Below, one piece after another: positions 1-7,410 of a stretch of DNA of 64,000 nt. Made by a program: the position numbers and the translations under genes. Numbering within the stretch: position 1 is the stretch's first letter; each line of letters starts with the position of its first letter. Under the pieces are notes generated by a model that saw only the letters and a program-made list of their open reading frames with translations, made no database searches and was not told the DNA's origin. Source of the stretch: Chitinophaga horti (lineage in GTDB: Bacteria; Bacteroidota; Bacteroidia; Chitinophagales; Chitinophagaceae); assembly GCF_022867795.2 (NCBI RefSeq), contig NZ_CP107006.1, forward strand, positions 4,030,001 through 4,094,000, read 5' to 3'.

Positions 1-163
1 GAAAGTGCGGAATGTTACCATAAGGAATTTCCTTACGGTCGTCGATATCGTTTACCAGGTTGCCAAGGCCACTACCTAATATAATACCTGTTTCGGGCAC
101 CTGTGCGGCGAATTGCCTGATGTAGTCTGCCGCTTCCTTTATTTGCTGTATTATTCCGCTCAT
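1..163 (-). CDS. Purine nucleoside phosphorylase, N-terminal part (runs off the window)
   Basis: The minus strand from the ATG at 163 reads 54 codons to the window edge with no stop. The residues ETGIILGSGLGNLVNDI match the N-terminal phosphate-binding region of trimeric purine nucleoside phosphorylases, which cleave purine (deoxy)nucleosides with phosphate to the free base and (deoxy)ribose-1-phosphate in the cytoplasm. A conserved segment follows (KEIPYGNIPHF). It is divergent from sucC, separated by about 160 bp. Only the first fifth of the protein is visible, so trimeric-class specificity cannot be judged further. I did not assign a symbol because punA and deoD are used inconsistently in this phylum. 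Confidence 0.85.
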   Translation of the reverse strand, partial: MSGIIQQIKEAADYIRQFAAQVPETGIILGSGLGNLVNDIDDRKEIPYGNIPHF

Positions 164-322
164 ATGTGGGTTGACGCTAATTTAACATGTAGCCGGCCGC
201 AGCGTCTGCTGCCAGCATGCGGGCAAAGTTAATCCTATAAACCATACTAAAAATCCTAAATCCGAAATATGGTTCTGATTTTCGAGCATAATACCCTATT
301 TTAGCACCCAAAATTTAGTCCG
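164..322. other. Divergent intergenic region, PNP / sucC
   Basis: These 159 bp separate two divergent starts and must hold promoters for both. An AT-rich stretch lies just upstream of sucC (around 285-320, with TATTTTAG near -7 spacing), but it is not a clean TAnnTTTG match. No ORF or RNA structure was recognised. Confidence 0.4.
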
Positions 323-1537
323 ATGAACTTACACGAGTACCAGGCGAAAGAACTGTTGAAAAAATATAATGTACCGGTACAGGAAGGTATCCCTGTAGAT
401 ACCCCGGAAGCAGCGGCAGAAGCTTACAAGCAATTGAAGGTGCAGTTCGGTAACGAATTTGCGGTAGTAAAAGCCCAGATCCACGCAGGTGGCCGTGGTA
501 AAGGTAAAGTAAGAGGCACAGAGCAACGTGGTGTAGCGGTAGGTAAAAATTCCGAAGACGTTAAAAAGATCGCAGGCAATATATTGGGCGGTACACTGGT
601 AACCATCCAGACCGGCGAAGCGGGTAAAGTAGTAAATAAAGTACTGGTTGCACAGGACGTTTACTATCCCGGCGCTAACCCCGTAAAAGAGTTTTACCTC
701 TCTATCCTGCTCGACAGAGCGAAAGGTCAGAACGTAATTATGTATTCTACCGAAGGTGGTATGGACATTGAAGAAGTGGCCCACAACACACCTGATAAAA
801 TATTCAAAGAGTGGGTACACCCAGGTGGTCCGCTCCAAGGTTTCCAGGCACGTAAAATCGCTTTCAACTTCGGTTTAAGCGGTGAGGCGTTCAAAAACAT
901 GGTGAAATTCGTAACCAGCCTGTATAACGCTTACGTTGGACTGGATTGCGCGATGCTGGAAATCAACCCGCTGTTCAAAACCAGCGACGAGAAAATTATC
1001 GCGGTTGACTGTAAAATGAACCTGGATGATAACGCCCTGATGCGCCATGCCGACCTGGAAGCGCTCCGCGACATCACCGAGGAAGATCCTACAGAAGTAG
1101 AAGCGAGCAAATTCAACCTGAACTACGTGAAACTCGACGGTAACGTAGGTTGTATGGTAAACGGCGCTGGTCTGGCCATGGCTACTATGGACATGATCAA
1201 ACTGAGCGGCGGCGAACCTGCTAACTTCCTGGACGTAGGCGGTACTGCCAACGCACAAACTGTAGAAGCCGGCTTCCGTATCATCCTGAAAGATCCGAAA
1301 GTAAAAGCGATCCTCATCAACATCTTTGGTGGTATCGTTCGTTGCGACCGTGTTGCGCAGGGTGTAATCGATGCTTACCAGTCTATCGGTAACATCAACG
1401 TACCTATCATCGTTCGCCTGCAGGGTACCAACGCTGCCGAAGCGAAAGCGCTGATCGAAGAAAGCGGTCTGAAAGTACAGTCTGCCATCCTCCTGAGCGA
1501 GGCGGCTGCACTGGTAAACAAAGCAGTGACTGCGTAA
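323..1537 (+). CDS. sucC: Succinate-CoA ligase (ADP-forming), beta subunit
   Basis: 404 aa, the usual length for SucC. The protein starts with the family hallmark MNLHEYQAKELL. It has an N-terminal ATP-grasp domain (glycine/lysine-rich GGRGKGKVRG near residues 55-65 and the metal-binding CKMNLDDNA near 230) and a C-terminal CoA-ligase domain with INIFGGIVRCD near 330. Together with SucD it interconverts succinyl-CoA and succinate with substrate-level phosphorylation in the TCA cycle. sucD is not adjacent, so the subunits are encoded apart here, as is common in Bacteroidota. The gene stands alone and ends in a strong hairpin terminator at 1562-1594. Confidence 0.97.
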   Translation: MNLHEYQAKELLKKYNVPVQEGIPVDTPEAAAEAYKQLKVQFGNEFAVVKAQIHAGGRGKGKVRGTEQRGVAVGKNSEDVKKIAGNILGGTLVTIQTGEAGKVVNKVLVAQDVYYPGANPVKEFYLSILLDRAKGQNVIMYSTEGGMDIEEVAHNTPDKIFKEWVHPGGPLQGFQARKIAFNFGLSGEAFKNMVKFVTSLYNAYVGLDCAMLEINPLFKTSDEKIIAVDCKMNLDDNALMRHADLEALRDITEEDPTEVEASKFNLNYVKLDGNVGCMVNGAGLAMATMDMIKLSGGEPANFLDVGGTANAQTVEAGFRIILKDPKVKAILINIFGGIVRCDRVAQGVIDAYQSIGNINVPIIVRLQGTNAAEAKALIEESGLKVQSAILLSEAAALVNKAVTA

Positions 1538-1561
1538 GCTTCTTACGCCAAACGATAAACG

Positions 1562-1594
1562 AACGCCGCAGGACTTCCTGCGGCGTTTTCTTTT
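1562..1594 (+). terminator. Intrinsic terminator after sucC
   Basis: Perfect 11-bp stem AACGCCGCAGG / CCTGCGGCGTT with a 4-nt loop, followed by a T-rich tract. It lies 25 bp after the sucC stop. Confidence 0.9.
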
Positions 1595-1670
1595 CCCCTG
1601 ATCCACGTTTTTTCCCTATCTTCGGAACATCCATCCTGCCTTTATTATTTACTGTTTTATTTTTTGTTAG

Positions 1671-2705
1671 ATGCAACGCATTCGCAGATTCTTTTTATTC
1701 TGTTCCGGCGCCCACATCCCTATGCTCGAGCGCGCACCGGTGGAAACCAACAAGTACGCAGGTATTGGTGGCACCATCTTTTTTACGGGTTTGCTGGCCG
1801 CTATTTCCGGTGGTTATGCCCTCTGGACTGTTTTTAACCAATGGTGGGCGGCGCTCCTGTTCGGCGCCGTATGGGGACTCATGATCTTTAACCTCGACCG
1901 GTACATCGTATCCAGCATGAAAAAGCGGGAAGGCTTTTGGGATGAATTTAAAATGGCCCTGCCCCGTTTGGTGCTGGCCGTGATTATCGCCATGGTTATT
2001 TCGAAACCGCTGGAGCTGAAGATCTTTGATAAGGAGATACAGGCGGAGCTGATCATCATGGAGCAAAAGACCTTCAAAATGCAGGAAGACAAGGTGAAGG
2101 AACGCTACCAGGCACGCATTACCGAATTGAATGCCGCTATTGACAAAGCAAAGAAAGAAGTAACCCAACAGGGCGGCCGCCGCGATACACTCATGTTACT
2201 CGCGCAACAAGAGGCCGATGGCACCGGTGGATCCCGCATCCGCAACCTGGGCCCTATCTACAAAGCAAAAAAGGCGGATGCTGATGCAGCCGGCAAATCT
2301 TACGATACCCTCAGCGCGCACAACCAGCAACTGATAACGCAATACCAGCAGGAAATAGCCGCTACAGATTCCACCATCAAAAACACCATCGCTGAACTAA
2401 AACGTGACCGGCTGGACGGATTTGCGTCGCGTATGGACGCCCTGGGCCATCTGACCGATGCGAGCGCGCCTATCCGGTATGCAAACTGGTTTATCATCCT
2501 GCTTTTTATCGCCATCGAAACGGCGCCGGTATTTGTAAAGCTCATCTCCCCCCGCGGACCGTATGACGATTTGCTCGAGCAGCACGAATATGCCTTCCTC
2601 GTACATAAAAAGGAACGCAAAGCCATGCTGGACATGGAGTCGGACGAACGGCTCACGATCGCCGGTGCAGAGAGTGAGCAGCGGGTAAAGGAAGTAACAG
2701 GATAA
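1671..2705 (+). CDS. DUF4407 domain membrane protein
   Basis: 344 aa of the DUF4407 family, common in Bacteroidota; its biochemical role is unknown. Hydrophobic segments are visible near residues 30-52, 57-74 and 95-112, then a long charged alpha-helical, probably coiled-coil region (about 115-255, rich in K/E/Q), and a last transmembrane segment near 270-290. The N-terminal FLFCSGAHIPMLERAP is typical of the family. The topology suggests an inner-membrane protein with a large soluble helical loop. It lies between sucC and the DUF4139 gene on the same strand, 35 bp before the latter's open frame, so the two may be co-transcribed. I can offer no function. Confidence 0.85.
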   Translation: MQRIRRFFLFCSGAHIPMLERAPVETNKYAGIGGTIFFTGLLAAISGGYALWTVFNQWWAALLFGAVWGLMIFNLDRYIVSSMKKREGFWDEFKMALPRLVLAVIIAMVISKPLELKIFDKEIQAELIIMEQKTFKMQEDKVKERYQARITELNAAIDKAKKEVTQQGGRRDTLMLLAQQEADGTGGSRIRNLGPIYKAKKADADAAGKSYDTLSAHNQQLITQYQQEIAATDSTIKNTIAELKRDRLDGFASRMDALGHLTDASAPIRYANWFIILLFIAIETAPVFVKLISPRGPYDDLLEQHEYAFLVHKKERKAMLDMESDERLTIAGAESEQRVKEVTG

Positions 2706-2767
2706 TTTTTTAACCCGCTTTATGGAAATGGTACCTCGCCGTGCATCCTACAGGAAATAAGAACGGT

Positions 2768-4381
2768 ATGAGACTGCCTATATGGATGGCCCTGTTGGCC
2801 ACAATGCCTGCTTTTGCTCAAAAGCGCCAAACAGTAACTTCGAACGTCGATAAGGTGACAGTATTTTTATCCGGTGCACAGGTAACGCGCTCCGCCACCA
2901 CCAGTTTGCCGGCCGGTACCACTACACTGGTGTTTCAACAGGTATCGCCGCAGCTGGAACAACGAAGCATACAGGTACAGGGACAAGGTGATTTCACCAT
3001 CCTGTCGGTATCGCGTGAGTTGAATCTTTTAAAGACACAGCAAAAGCAGGAAAAGGTGCAGCAGCTGGAAACAGAGATACAAGTGCTGGAAGAAAAGCTT
3101 AACCGGGAAAGGAACGCCTTAGCGGTGTACCGGCACGAAGAAGAAATGCTGAACAAAAACCAGGACATCCGCAGTACACAGAACGGTGTTAAGACCGCCG
3201 ATTTGCGGGAGGCACTCGACTTTCATCGCGCCCGCCTTGCCGAGGTGCTGGATAAACAGGCACAAGCTGCAAAAGCTGTATTGGTGACAGAAAAAGAATT
3301 GAAGACGATGCAGCAACAGCTGGTGTTGGTGAACAATCAGCACACACAGGCCACCACCGACCTGCTGGTAACGATATCTTCCAAAGAAAATATCAATGGC
3401 CGCTTTACCCTCAGCTACCTGGTAAAAAACGCTGGTTGGTACCCGCAATATGATTTAAGGGTGAAGGATATAAAACATCCGATGGAACTGGTGTACAAGG
3501 CAAACGTATACCAGTCGAGCGGGGAAGAATGGAAGAACGTGAAGCTGTCGCTATCCACCGGCAATCCGTCGGAGAATGGCACCAAACCAACGTTGCAGCC
3601 ATGGTACCTGCGCGCATCGACACCCGATTACCAGCAGCTGAATGACGTAGTGGTGGTCGGTTATGGCGCGGCTAAAAGAATACGCGGCGTAGCAACTATG
3701 GAAGTGGCGGCAGCACCTGTAAAAGCAGAATTTAAAGAAGCCGAAGCACCAACGGTTGCGGTGTCTTACAGCGCTACGACCATTAACTTCGATATCGCCA
3801 ATCCCTATACGATCGAATCGGATGGCAAACCGAATACCGTGGCTATTAAAGAGCAGGAAGTACCGGCGTTATATCAATACTATGCAGCACCCAAGCTGGA
3901 TAAATCCGCTTACCTCATCGCCCGTATTACCGGCTGGGAATCGCTTAATCTGCTGGAAGGAGAAACCAGTATATATTTCGAAGGCATGTACGTAGGTAAA
4001 TCACAACTTGGTCTGCAACATGCGGGCGACACGTTACAAGTGTCGTTGGGCAAAGACAAGAACATTACCGTAAACCGTACATTGCAAAAAGATTATTCGC
4101 AGCGGCAGTTCATCGGCAACTACAAAACAGATACACGTAATTGGGAAATCAGTGTAAGGAACAGTAAACGCGATGCGGTGAGTATTGTATTACAGGACCA
4201 GCTGCCTGTCACCACTACAAAAGATATCGAGATCAACCGCGTGGAAGTGGAAGGTGCGCAACAGGACGAAATAACCGGCTTACTCACCTGGAAGCTGGAG
4301 GTAGAGCCGGGCAAAGAAGTGAAGAAACACCTGAAATATGCGGTGAAATATCCGAAGGCACAGGTGATTAACCTCGACTAA
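2768..4381 (+). CDS. DUF4139 / mucoidy-inhibitor MuiA-like exported protein
   Basis: About 537 aa. I start it at the ATG at 2768 because the protein then begins with a signal peptide (MRLPIWMALLATMPAFA, cut before QKRQT); an in-frame ATG at 2741 adds nine non-hydrophobic residues. The N-terminal module (VTVFLSGAQVTRSA) and the later DUF4139 region (SYLVKNAGWYPQYDLRV, then SGEEWKNVKLSLSTGNP) are characteristic of MuiA-like proteins. A coiled coil lies between them (about residues 90-200). Most of the second half is predicted beta-rich. Near residue 293 is the sequence NDVVVVGYGAAKR, which resembles the conserved junction of SusC-type receptors (see findings). The family's role is undefined; a periplasmic or outer-membrane-associated location is inferred from the signal peptide. 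Confidence 0.8.
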   Translation: MRLPIWMALLATMPAFAQKRQTVTSNVDKVTVFLSGAQVTRSATTSLPAGTTTLVFQQVSPQLEQRSIQVQGQGDFTILSVSRELNLLKTQQKQEKVQQLETEIQVLEEKLNRERNALAVYRHEEEMLNKNQDIRSTQNGVKTADLREALDFHRARLAEVLDKQAQAAKAVLVTEKELKTMQQQLVLVNNQHTQATTDLLVTISSKENINGRFTLSYLVKNAGWYPQYDLRVKDIKHPMELVYKANVYQSSGEEWKNVKLSLSTGNPSENGTKPTLQPWYLRASTPDYQQLNDVVVVGYGAAKRIRGVATMEVAAAPVKAEFKEAEAPTVAVSYSATTINFDIANPYTIESDGKPNTVAIKEQEVPALYQYYAAPKLDKSAYLIARITGWESLNLLEGETSIYFEGMYVGKSQLGLQHAGDTLQVSLGKDKNITVNRTLQKDYSQRQFIGNYKTDTRNWEISVRNSKRDAVSIVLQDQLPVTTTKDIEINRVEVEGAQQDEITGLLTWKLEVEPGKEVKKHLKYAVKYPKAQVINLD

Positions 4382-4481
4382 ATATCAACGCCTAAACGAC
4401 TACAGGCGCTGAATAAAAAAGGCTGTATCAACAGTAGTTTGATCGTTGCCAGCATCGCGTACGCTAATTCTCTTCCTGAAT

Positions 4482-4516
4482 AAAAAGGCTGACCATTACT
4501 GTTGGTCAGCCTTTTT
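4482..4516. terminator. Bidirectional terminator between convergent genes
   Basis: Fourteen-base arms AAAAAGGCTGACCA / TGGTCAGCCTTTTT, with A and T tracts on both sides, so it can stop transcription of the DUF4139 gene (plus) and of the operon ending at 4521 (minus). Confidence 0.9.
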
Positions 4517-4520
4517 ATTT

Positions 4521-5072
4521 TTAATCTTTTTTCTTCTTGAGAAACAGCTTTTCCAGCGAGCGTGCATATTGCGTATTCGCATCAACCCGCGTAATGTCAT
4601 CGAAAGAGATCATGCTGTACTTACGATCGAGCGTTAGTTTAGTACCAAACTCGTGCAGCACCAGCGTTTCGCCATCCATTTCATGAATTTCACCGATGAA
4701 GAAAATATCATCGTTTACATCCTGCACGTGGATGGTTACACAGCCATAACGTTCATTGAAAACGCGCAGCATATCTTCCAGCGATGTTACTGCAAATTCA
4801 TCGTTCTCTTCGCGTAGTGAAGGGTCGATGAGTTTTGATACGCTGCTGATCTCGTTGCCACCCCAGCGAATGCGTGATACGCGATCGCGGCGCAGCAGGC
4901 TCAAACCATCGTAAGCGCCTTCACTTTCGAAGCGTTCGATGAGCAAAAATTCGTCATTAAAATCAACCACGTAACCAAAATCGAAATCGTTGTAACGGTC
5001 GATACTGATGTCCACTAAGGTTTGGTAGTGTTTAAGCTTGCCGAGGTATTTAGTCTCTAAGCTCATAAGCAT
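4521..5072 (-). CDS. Uncharacterised protein with two repeated beta-rich halves
   Basis: 183 aa (181 from the second ATG at 5066, equally plausible). I do not recognise a named family. The protein appears to be an internal duplication. The N-terminal half (roughly 20-85) runs IDRYNDFDFGYVVDFNDEFLLIERF...DRVSRIRWGGNEISSVSKL. The C-terminal half (roughly 115-180) runs VQDVNDDIFFIGEIHEMDGETLVLHEF...DDITRVDANTQYARSLEKL. Spacing and hydrophobic pattern suit small beta-barrels (SH3 or Sm-like), which is an inference. There is no signal peptide or membrane segment, so it is probably cytoplasmic. It is the last gene of a minus-strand run starting with the bactofilin locus and is followed by the terminator at 4482-4516. 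Confidence 0.7.
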   Translation of the reverse strand: MLMSLETKYLGKLKHYQTLVDISIDRYNDFDFGYVVDFNDEFLLIERFESEGAYDGLSLLRRDRVSRIRWGGNEISSVSKLIDPSLREENDEFAVTSLEDMLRVFNERYGCVTIHVQDVNDDIFFIGEIHEMDGETLVLHEFGTKLTLDRKYSMISFDDITRVDANTQYARSLEKLFLKKKKD

Positions 5073-5124
5073 AATTTTTAGGTATAAGGAATCCTCTCAA
5101 AGTACTGGCGGTGTTATCGTTTCA

Positions 5125-5751
5125 TCAGGCGTCTTCGGTGGGTACTTCTACTTCGTACACTGGACTAAAGAGATACATTTTTCTGGTGGCTACTTCTTCG
5201 CATTTAAATCGCTTTCGCACCTTTTCTCCGCGTTTGAATATGCGGCCATCTTTGGTACGGAAGAGTTGATTCATCGCCAATTGTTCTATAAGGTAATGAT
5301 TTTCTTTCTTACGATCATAGTTACGTAATACACGCATGAGATTTTCGTCTGCACAGGAGCTTGCTGCAAGGTCATGCAAACTGTTACGCAGCGCGGTTTC
5401 CACATCACCAGGTAAAAAATTTTTCCCCAGGAACTGGCGAAGGATAACAGCAAACTCATGCTTCCATTCTTTGCCATGTGCGGGTACGGAATGCGCGTAT
5501 AAATTGAACGTAACGAGGTGAGCGAGTTCGTGGAGTAAAGTGATGAGGAAGGCGTATTTGTTGAGGTTACCATTTACGCTGATGCGGTGCCCTTTACCCT
5601 GGAAAGGATGCCTGTAATCGCCCAATACACTGGCGCGTTCGCGGGTAAGGGTAAGATGCACTTTGTAATCCGTTAAATAAGCCACTACCTGCTCGAAGGT
5701 TCCTTCGGGCAGGTAGGCGGCCAACGCACTTAAGGGATGCTCCTTTTTCAC
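5125..5751 (-). CDS. SprT-like zinc metalloprotease-fold protein
   Basis: 208 aa from a GTG start at 5751. I prefer this start because it lies 13 bp after the stop of the upstream gene and is preceded by a purine-rich AAGGAAAGAGGA ribosome-binding site; the in-frame ATG at 5808 lies inside the upstream gene. The HExxH zinc motif is clear (LLHELAHLVTFNLYAHSVPAHGKEWK), with a third histidine in PAHGKEW as in SprT/Spartan-like domains. The C-terminal part is rich in basic residues (RKKENHYLIEQL, RKRFKCEEVATRKMY) and may bind nucleic acid. SprT-like proteins in eukaryotes act on DNA-protein crosslinks; the bacterial function is unproven. No signal peptide, so cytoplasmic. Confidence 0.82.
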   Translation of the reverse strand: MKKEHPLSALAAYLPEGTFEQVVAYLTDYKVHLTLTRERASVLGDYRHPFQGKGHRISVNGNLNKYAFLITLLHELAHLVTFNLYAHSVPAHGKEWKHEFAVILRQFLGKNFLPGDVETALRNSLHDLAASSCADENLMRVLRNYDRKKENHYLIEQLAMNQLFRTKDGRIFKRGEKVRKRFKCEEVATRKMYLFSPVYEVEVPTEDA

Positions 5752-5764
5752 TGTCCTCTTTCCT

Positions 5765-6151
5765 TTATTTCTTACGCCGCAGTAATTTCTGCAGGCTGAA
5801 TGTCTCAAAAACGGTATACACTACATACATGCCCATCAACATAAAGATGGTCGATTTGCTGATGCGTTCGCGGTTTACCAATACATAGATGCCGATGCCT
5901 ACGAGGCATAACATCAGCTTGGCAAGCGTAGAGGCGTACACGCTGCGCACAAATACCTGGTTGTTGGCATTGGCGAGCCCGTTACGCGTATTAAAGTAGG
6001 AGATGGCAGATACTACGGCCAGTATTGCGTTACCGCCGGCTAATACCCAAATATGATTTCCTCCGCTCTCCAGCTGGCCTTTAAACCCGAAAATCAACCC
6101 GTTCAGGATGGCGAAAACGGAAATCAGGTTCCAAAAAAACTTATCGGTCAT
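5765..6151 (-). CDS. Small polytopic membrane protein, AtpI-like
   Basis: 128 aa from the ATG at 6151, which overlaps the stop of the upstream atpZ-like gene as TAATG; longer in-frame readings run back through atpZ. Four hydrophobic segments are visible (near residues 5-22, 30-50, 70-92 and 98-115) and the C-terminus is basic (KLLRRKK). In Bacteroidota a protein of this kind usually sits between AtpZ and atpB of the F-type ATP synthase operon, so an AtpI-like role in assembly of the c-ring/a-subunit is a reasonable inference. Here no atpB follows; the next gene is SprT-like. Sequence identity alone does not prove the family. Confidence 0.6.
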   Translation of the reverse strand: MTDKFFWNLISVFAILNGLIFGFKGQLESGGNHIWVLAGGNAILAVVSAISYFNTRNGLANANNQVFVRSVYASTLAKLMLCLVGIGIYVLVNRERISKSTIFMLMGMYVVYTVFETFSLQKLLRRKK

Positions 6152-6375
6152 TATTTGCTTGTATCTTTTACAATTCGCCACAAAAGTAGCGCTATTGCCA
6201 GTAAAGACAAAACAATCATAAACAGTGGGAACCGCATATTGGCCCACTGATCAATTTTATAACCAACAAAAAGCGCCAGACCGATCAGCGCAATGAGCTG
6301 GAAACCCAGCCCAATGTAACGCAGGTATGCGTTAGACGGTTTCTTCCTGGACTTCTGTAACCCGGGATCTTCCAT
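6151..6375 (-). CDS. atpZ: AtpZ/AtpI family protein
   Basis: 74 aa with two transmembrane segments (near residues 22-42 and 48-67) after a short basic N-terminus (KSRKKPSNAYLRYIGLGFQ), the standard AtpZ layout. Family members are small inner-membrane proteins encoded at the head of F-type ATP synthase operons and linked to assembly or Mg2+ supply. The gene overlaps the end of the bactofilin gene by 44 bp and overlaps the next gene by one base (TAATG), implying a translationally coupled operon. The structural ATP synthase genes are not in the window. Confidence 0.8.
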   Translation of the reverse strand: MEDPGLQKSRKKPSNAYLRYIGLGFQLIALIGLALFVGYKIDQWANMRFPLFMIVLSLLAIALLLWRIVKDTSK

Positions 6376-6772
6376 TTTTATTTTCCTTGTTGTCTATGGG
6401 CGCTTCAGCAGGCTCCATGTAGCAACGGCCGTTAAATTTAGCGGTCGGCTCCATTTCGAAATGAGCAGTGTAGATGTCGCCCTTGATCAAGGCATTGCCT
6501 TTCAGAAACAACAGGTCTTCCACTTTAATAATGCCCGTCACCTTGCCTAGGATGTCTGCACTGTTACAAATAAGGTCGCCCACGATTTCACCTTCCGGTC
6601 CTACCACGATCTTAGCCTTGGTAGATACCAGTCCGTTTACCTGGCCGTCGATACGGATATCGCCGTCGCAATCGATGTCGCCATTGATCGTGGTGCCATT
6701 GCCGATAATGTTGATGTTTGATGAAGGTACTGCGCCTTCGCCTTTAGCGTTACGGTTAAACATAGGTCTCAA
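6332..6772 (-). CDS. Bactofilin (polymer-forming cytoskeletal protein)
   Basis: 146 aa (143 if the ATG at 6763 is used). The bactofilin domain spans about residues 20-115. It shows the repeating right-handed beta-helix pattern (INIIGNGTTINGDIDCDGDIRIDGQVNG, then a series of GEIVGDLICNSADILGKVTG type turns). The tail is charged and probably disordered (PIDNKENKNGRS). Bactofilins polymerise without nucleotide at the inner face of the membrane and recruit cell-wall enzymes. The upstream gene encodes the membrane partner type usually found with it, but without its peptidase domain. The downstream gene overlaps by 44 bp. Confidence 0.92.
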   Translation of the reverse strand: MRPMFNRNAKGEGAVPSSNINIIGNGTTINGDIDCDGDIRIDGQVNGLVSTKAKIVVGPEGEIVGDLICNSADILGKVTGIIKVEDLLFLKGNALIKGDIYTAHFEMEPTAKFNGRCYMEPAEAPIDNKENKNGRSRVTEVQEETV

Positions 6773-6855
6773 AGGTTTTTCTGGTTAAAATATAGATTCG
6801 CTGTTAAGATAGTAAATTTTAATAACATATGACTAAATGATTGTTATGCACGTAA

Positions 6856-7308
6856 TTAATAGGTACTGTTGTCCACCTTGGGCAACTTTAACATGTTGGT
6901 ATCCAGTTTCATAGGTACGTTTCCATTGATCACCTGCTTCATATTATCCAGGTATTGGTCCCTGGCGATCACCATCTTTTGCAGGGAGTCTGTTTTCATC
7001 TTCAGTTGCATAAATTCTTTCCGTTGCTTCAGGTCGCCATAACCGGGGATGTAGTAACGAAGGGGCGTAAATACCACCGTAGCTACCGTAATGGCTACCA
7101 GAAGCACGAAGATCGTACTCATGGCCACATACACACTCATCCTGGATAAACGGAATGCTGTTACTTCTTCGTATGTATCATCATTCATGATTACCAGGCG
7201 ATACTTGTGCTTAAGCCGCTCGAAGTTTCGTTTGTTATCTGCCGCAGGCATATTTAAAGAGATGTGGTTAAAAGCCGGGAAATTATCCAGGCGGATAAAG
7301 TTAAACAA
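6856..7308 (-). CDS. Bactofilin-partner-like membrane protein lacking an M23 peptidase domain
   Basis: 150 aa, or 131 from the ATG at 7251 that begins MPAADNKRNFERLKHKYR and fits homologues better. The layout is a short cytoplasmic segment (KHKYRLVIMNDDTYEEVTAFRLSR), one transmembrane helix (about residues 58-80 of the long form), then a periplasmic stretch ending in PKVDNSTY. This matches the N-terminal part of the M23 metallopeptidases encoded beside bactofilin in Bacteroidota, including the FTPLRYYIPGY motif just outside the membrane. Those proteins then continue into a LytM/M23 domain; here a stop occurs and bactofilin starts 84 bp later. No peptidase-like sequence is seen in the gap. Confidence 0.75.
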   Translation of the reverse strand: MFNFIRLDNFPAFNHISLNMPAADNKRNFERLKHKYRLVIMNDDTYEEVTAFRLSRMSVYVAMSTIFVLLVAITVATVVFTPLRYYIPGYGDLKQRKEFMQLKMKTDSLQKMVIARDQYLDNMKQVINGNVPMKLDTNMLKLPKVDNSTY

Positions 7309-7410
7309 TTAATCCGGCGCGAAGTAAAGAAAAAAATTATCCTATCTTTAAAATATTTATCCATCAGTTTTAGTTAAATATATTAGATTTTATTTTCGCC
7401 CTTAGCATAC

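Noticed and set aside
875..1606. 243-codon minus-strand ORF opposite sucC
   Set aside because: It is antisense to a certain gene, has low-complexity sequence and matches no family.
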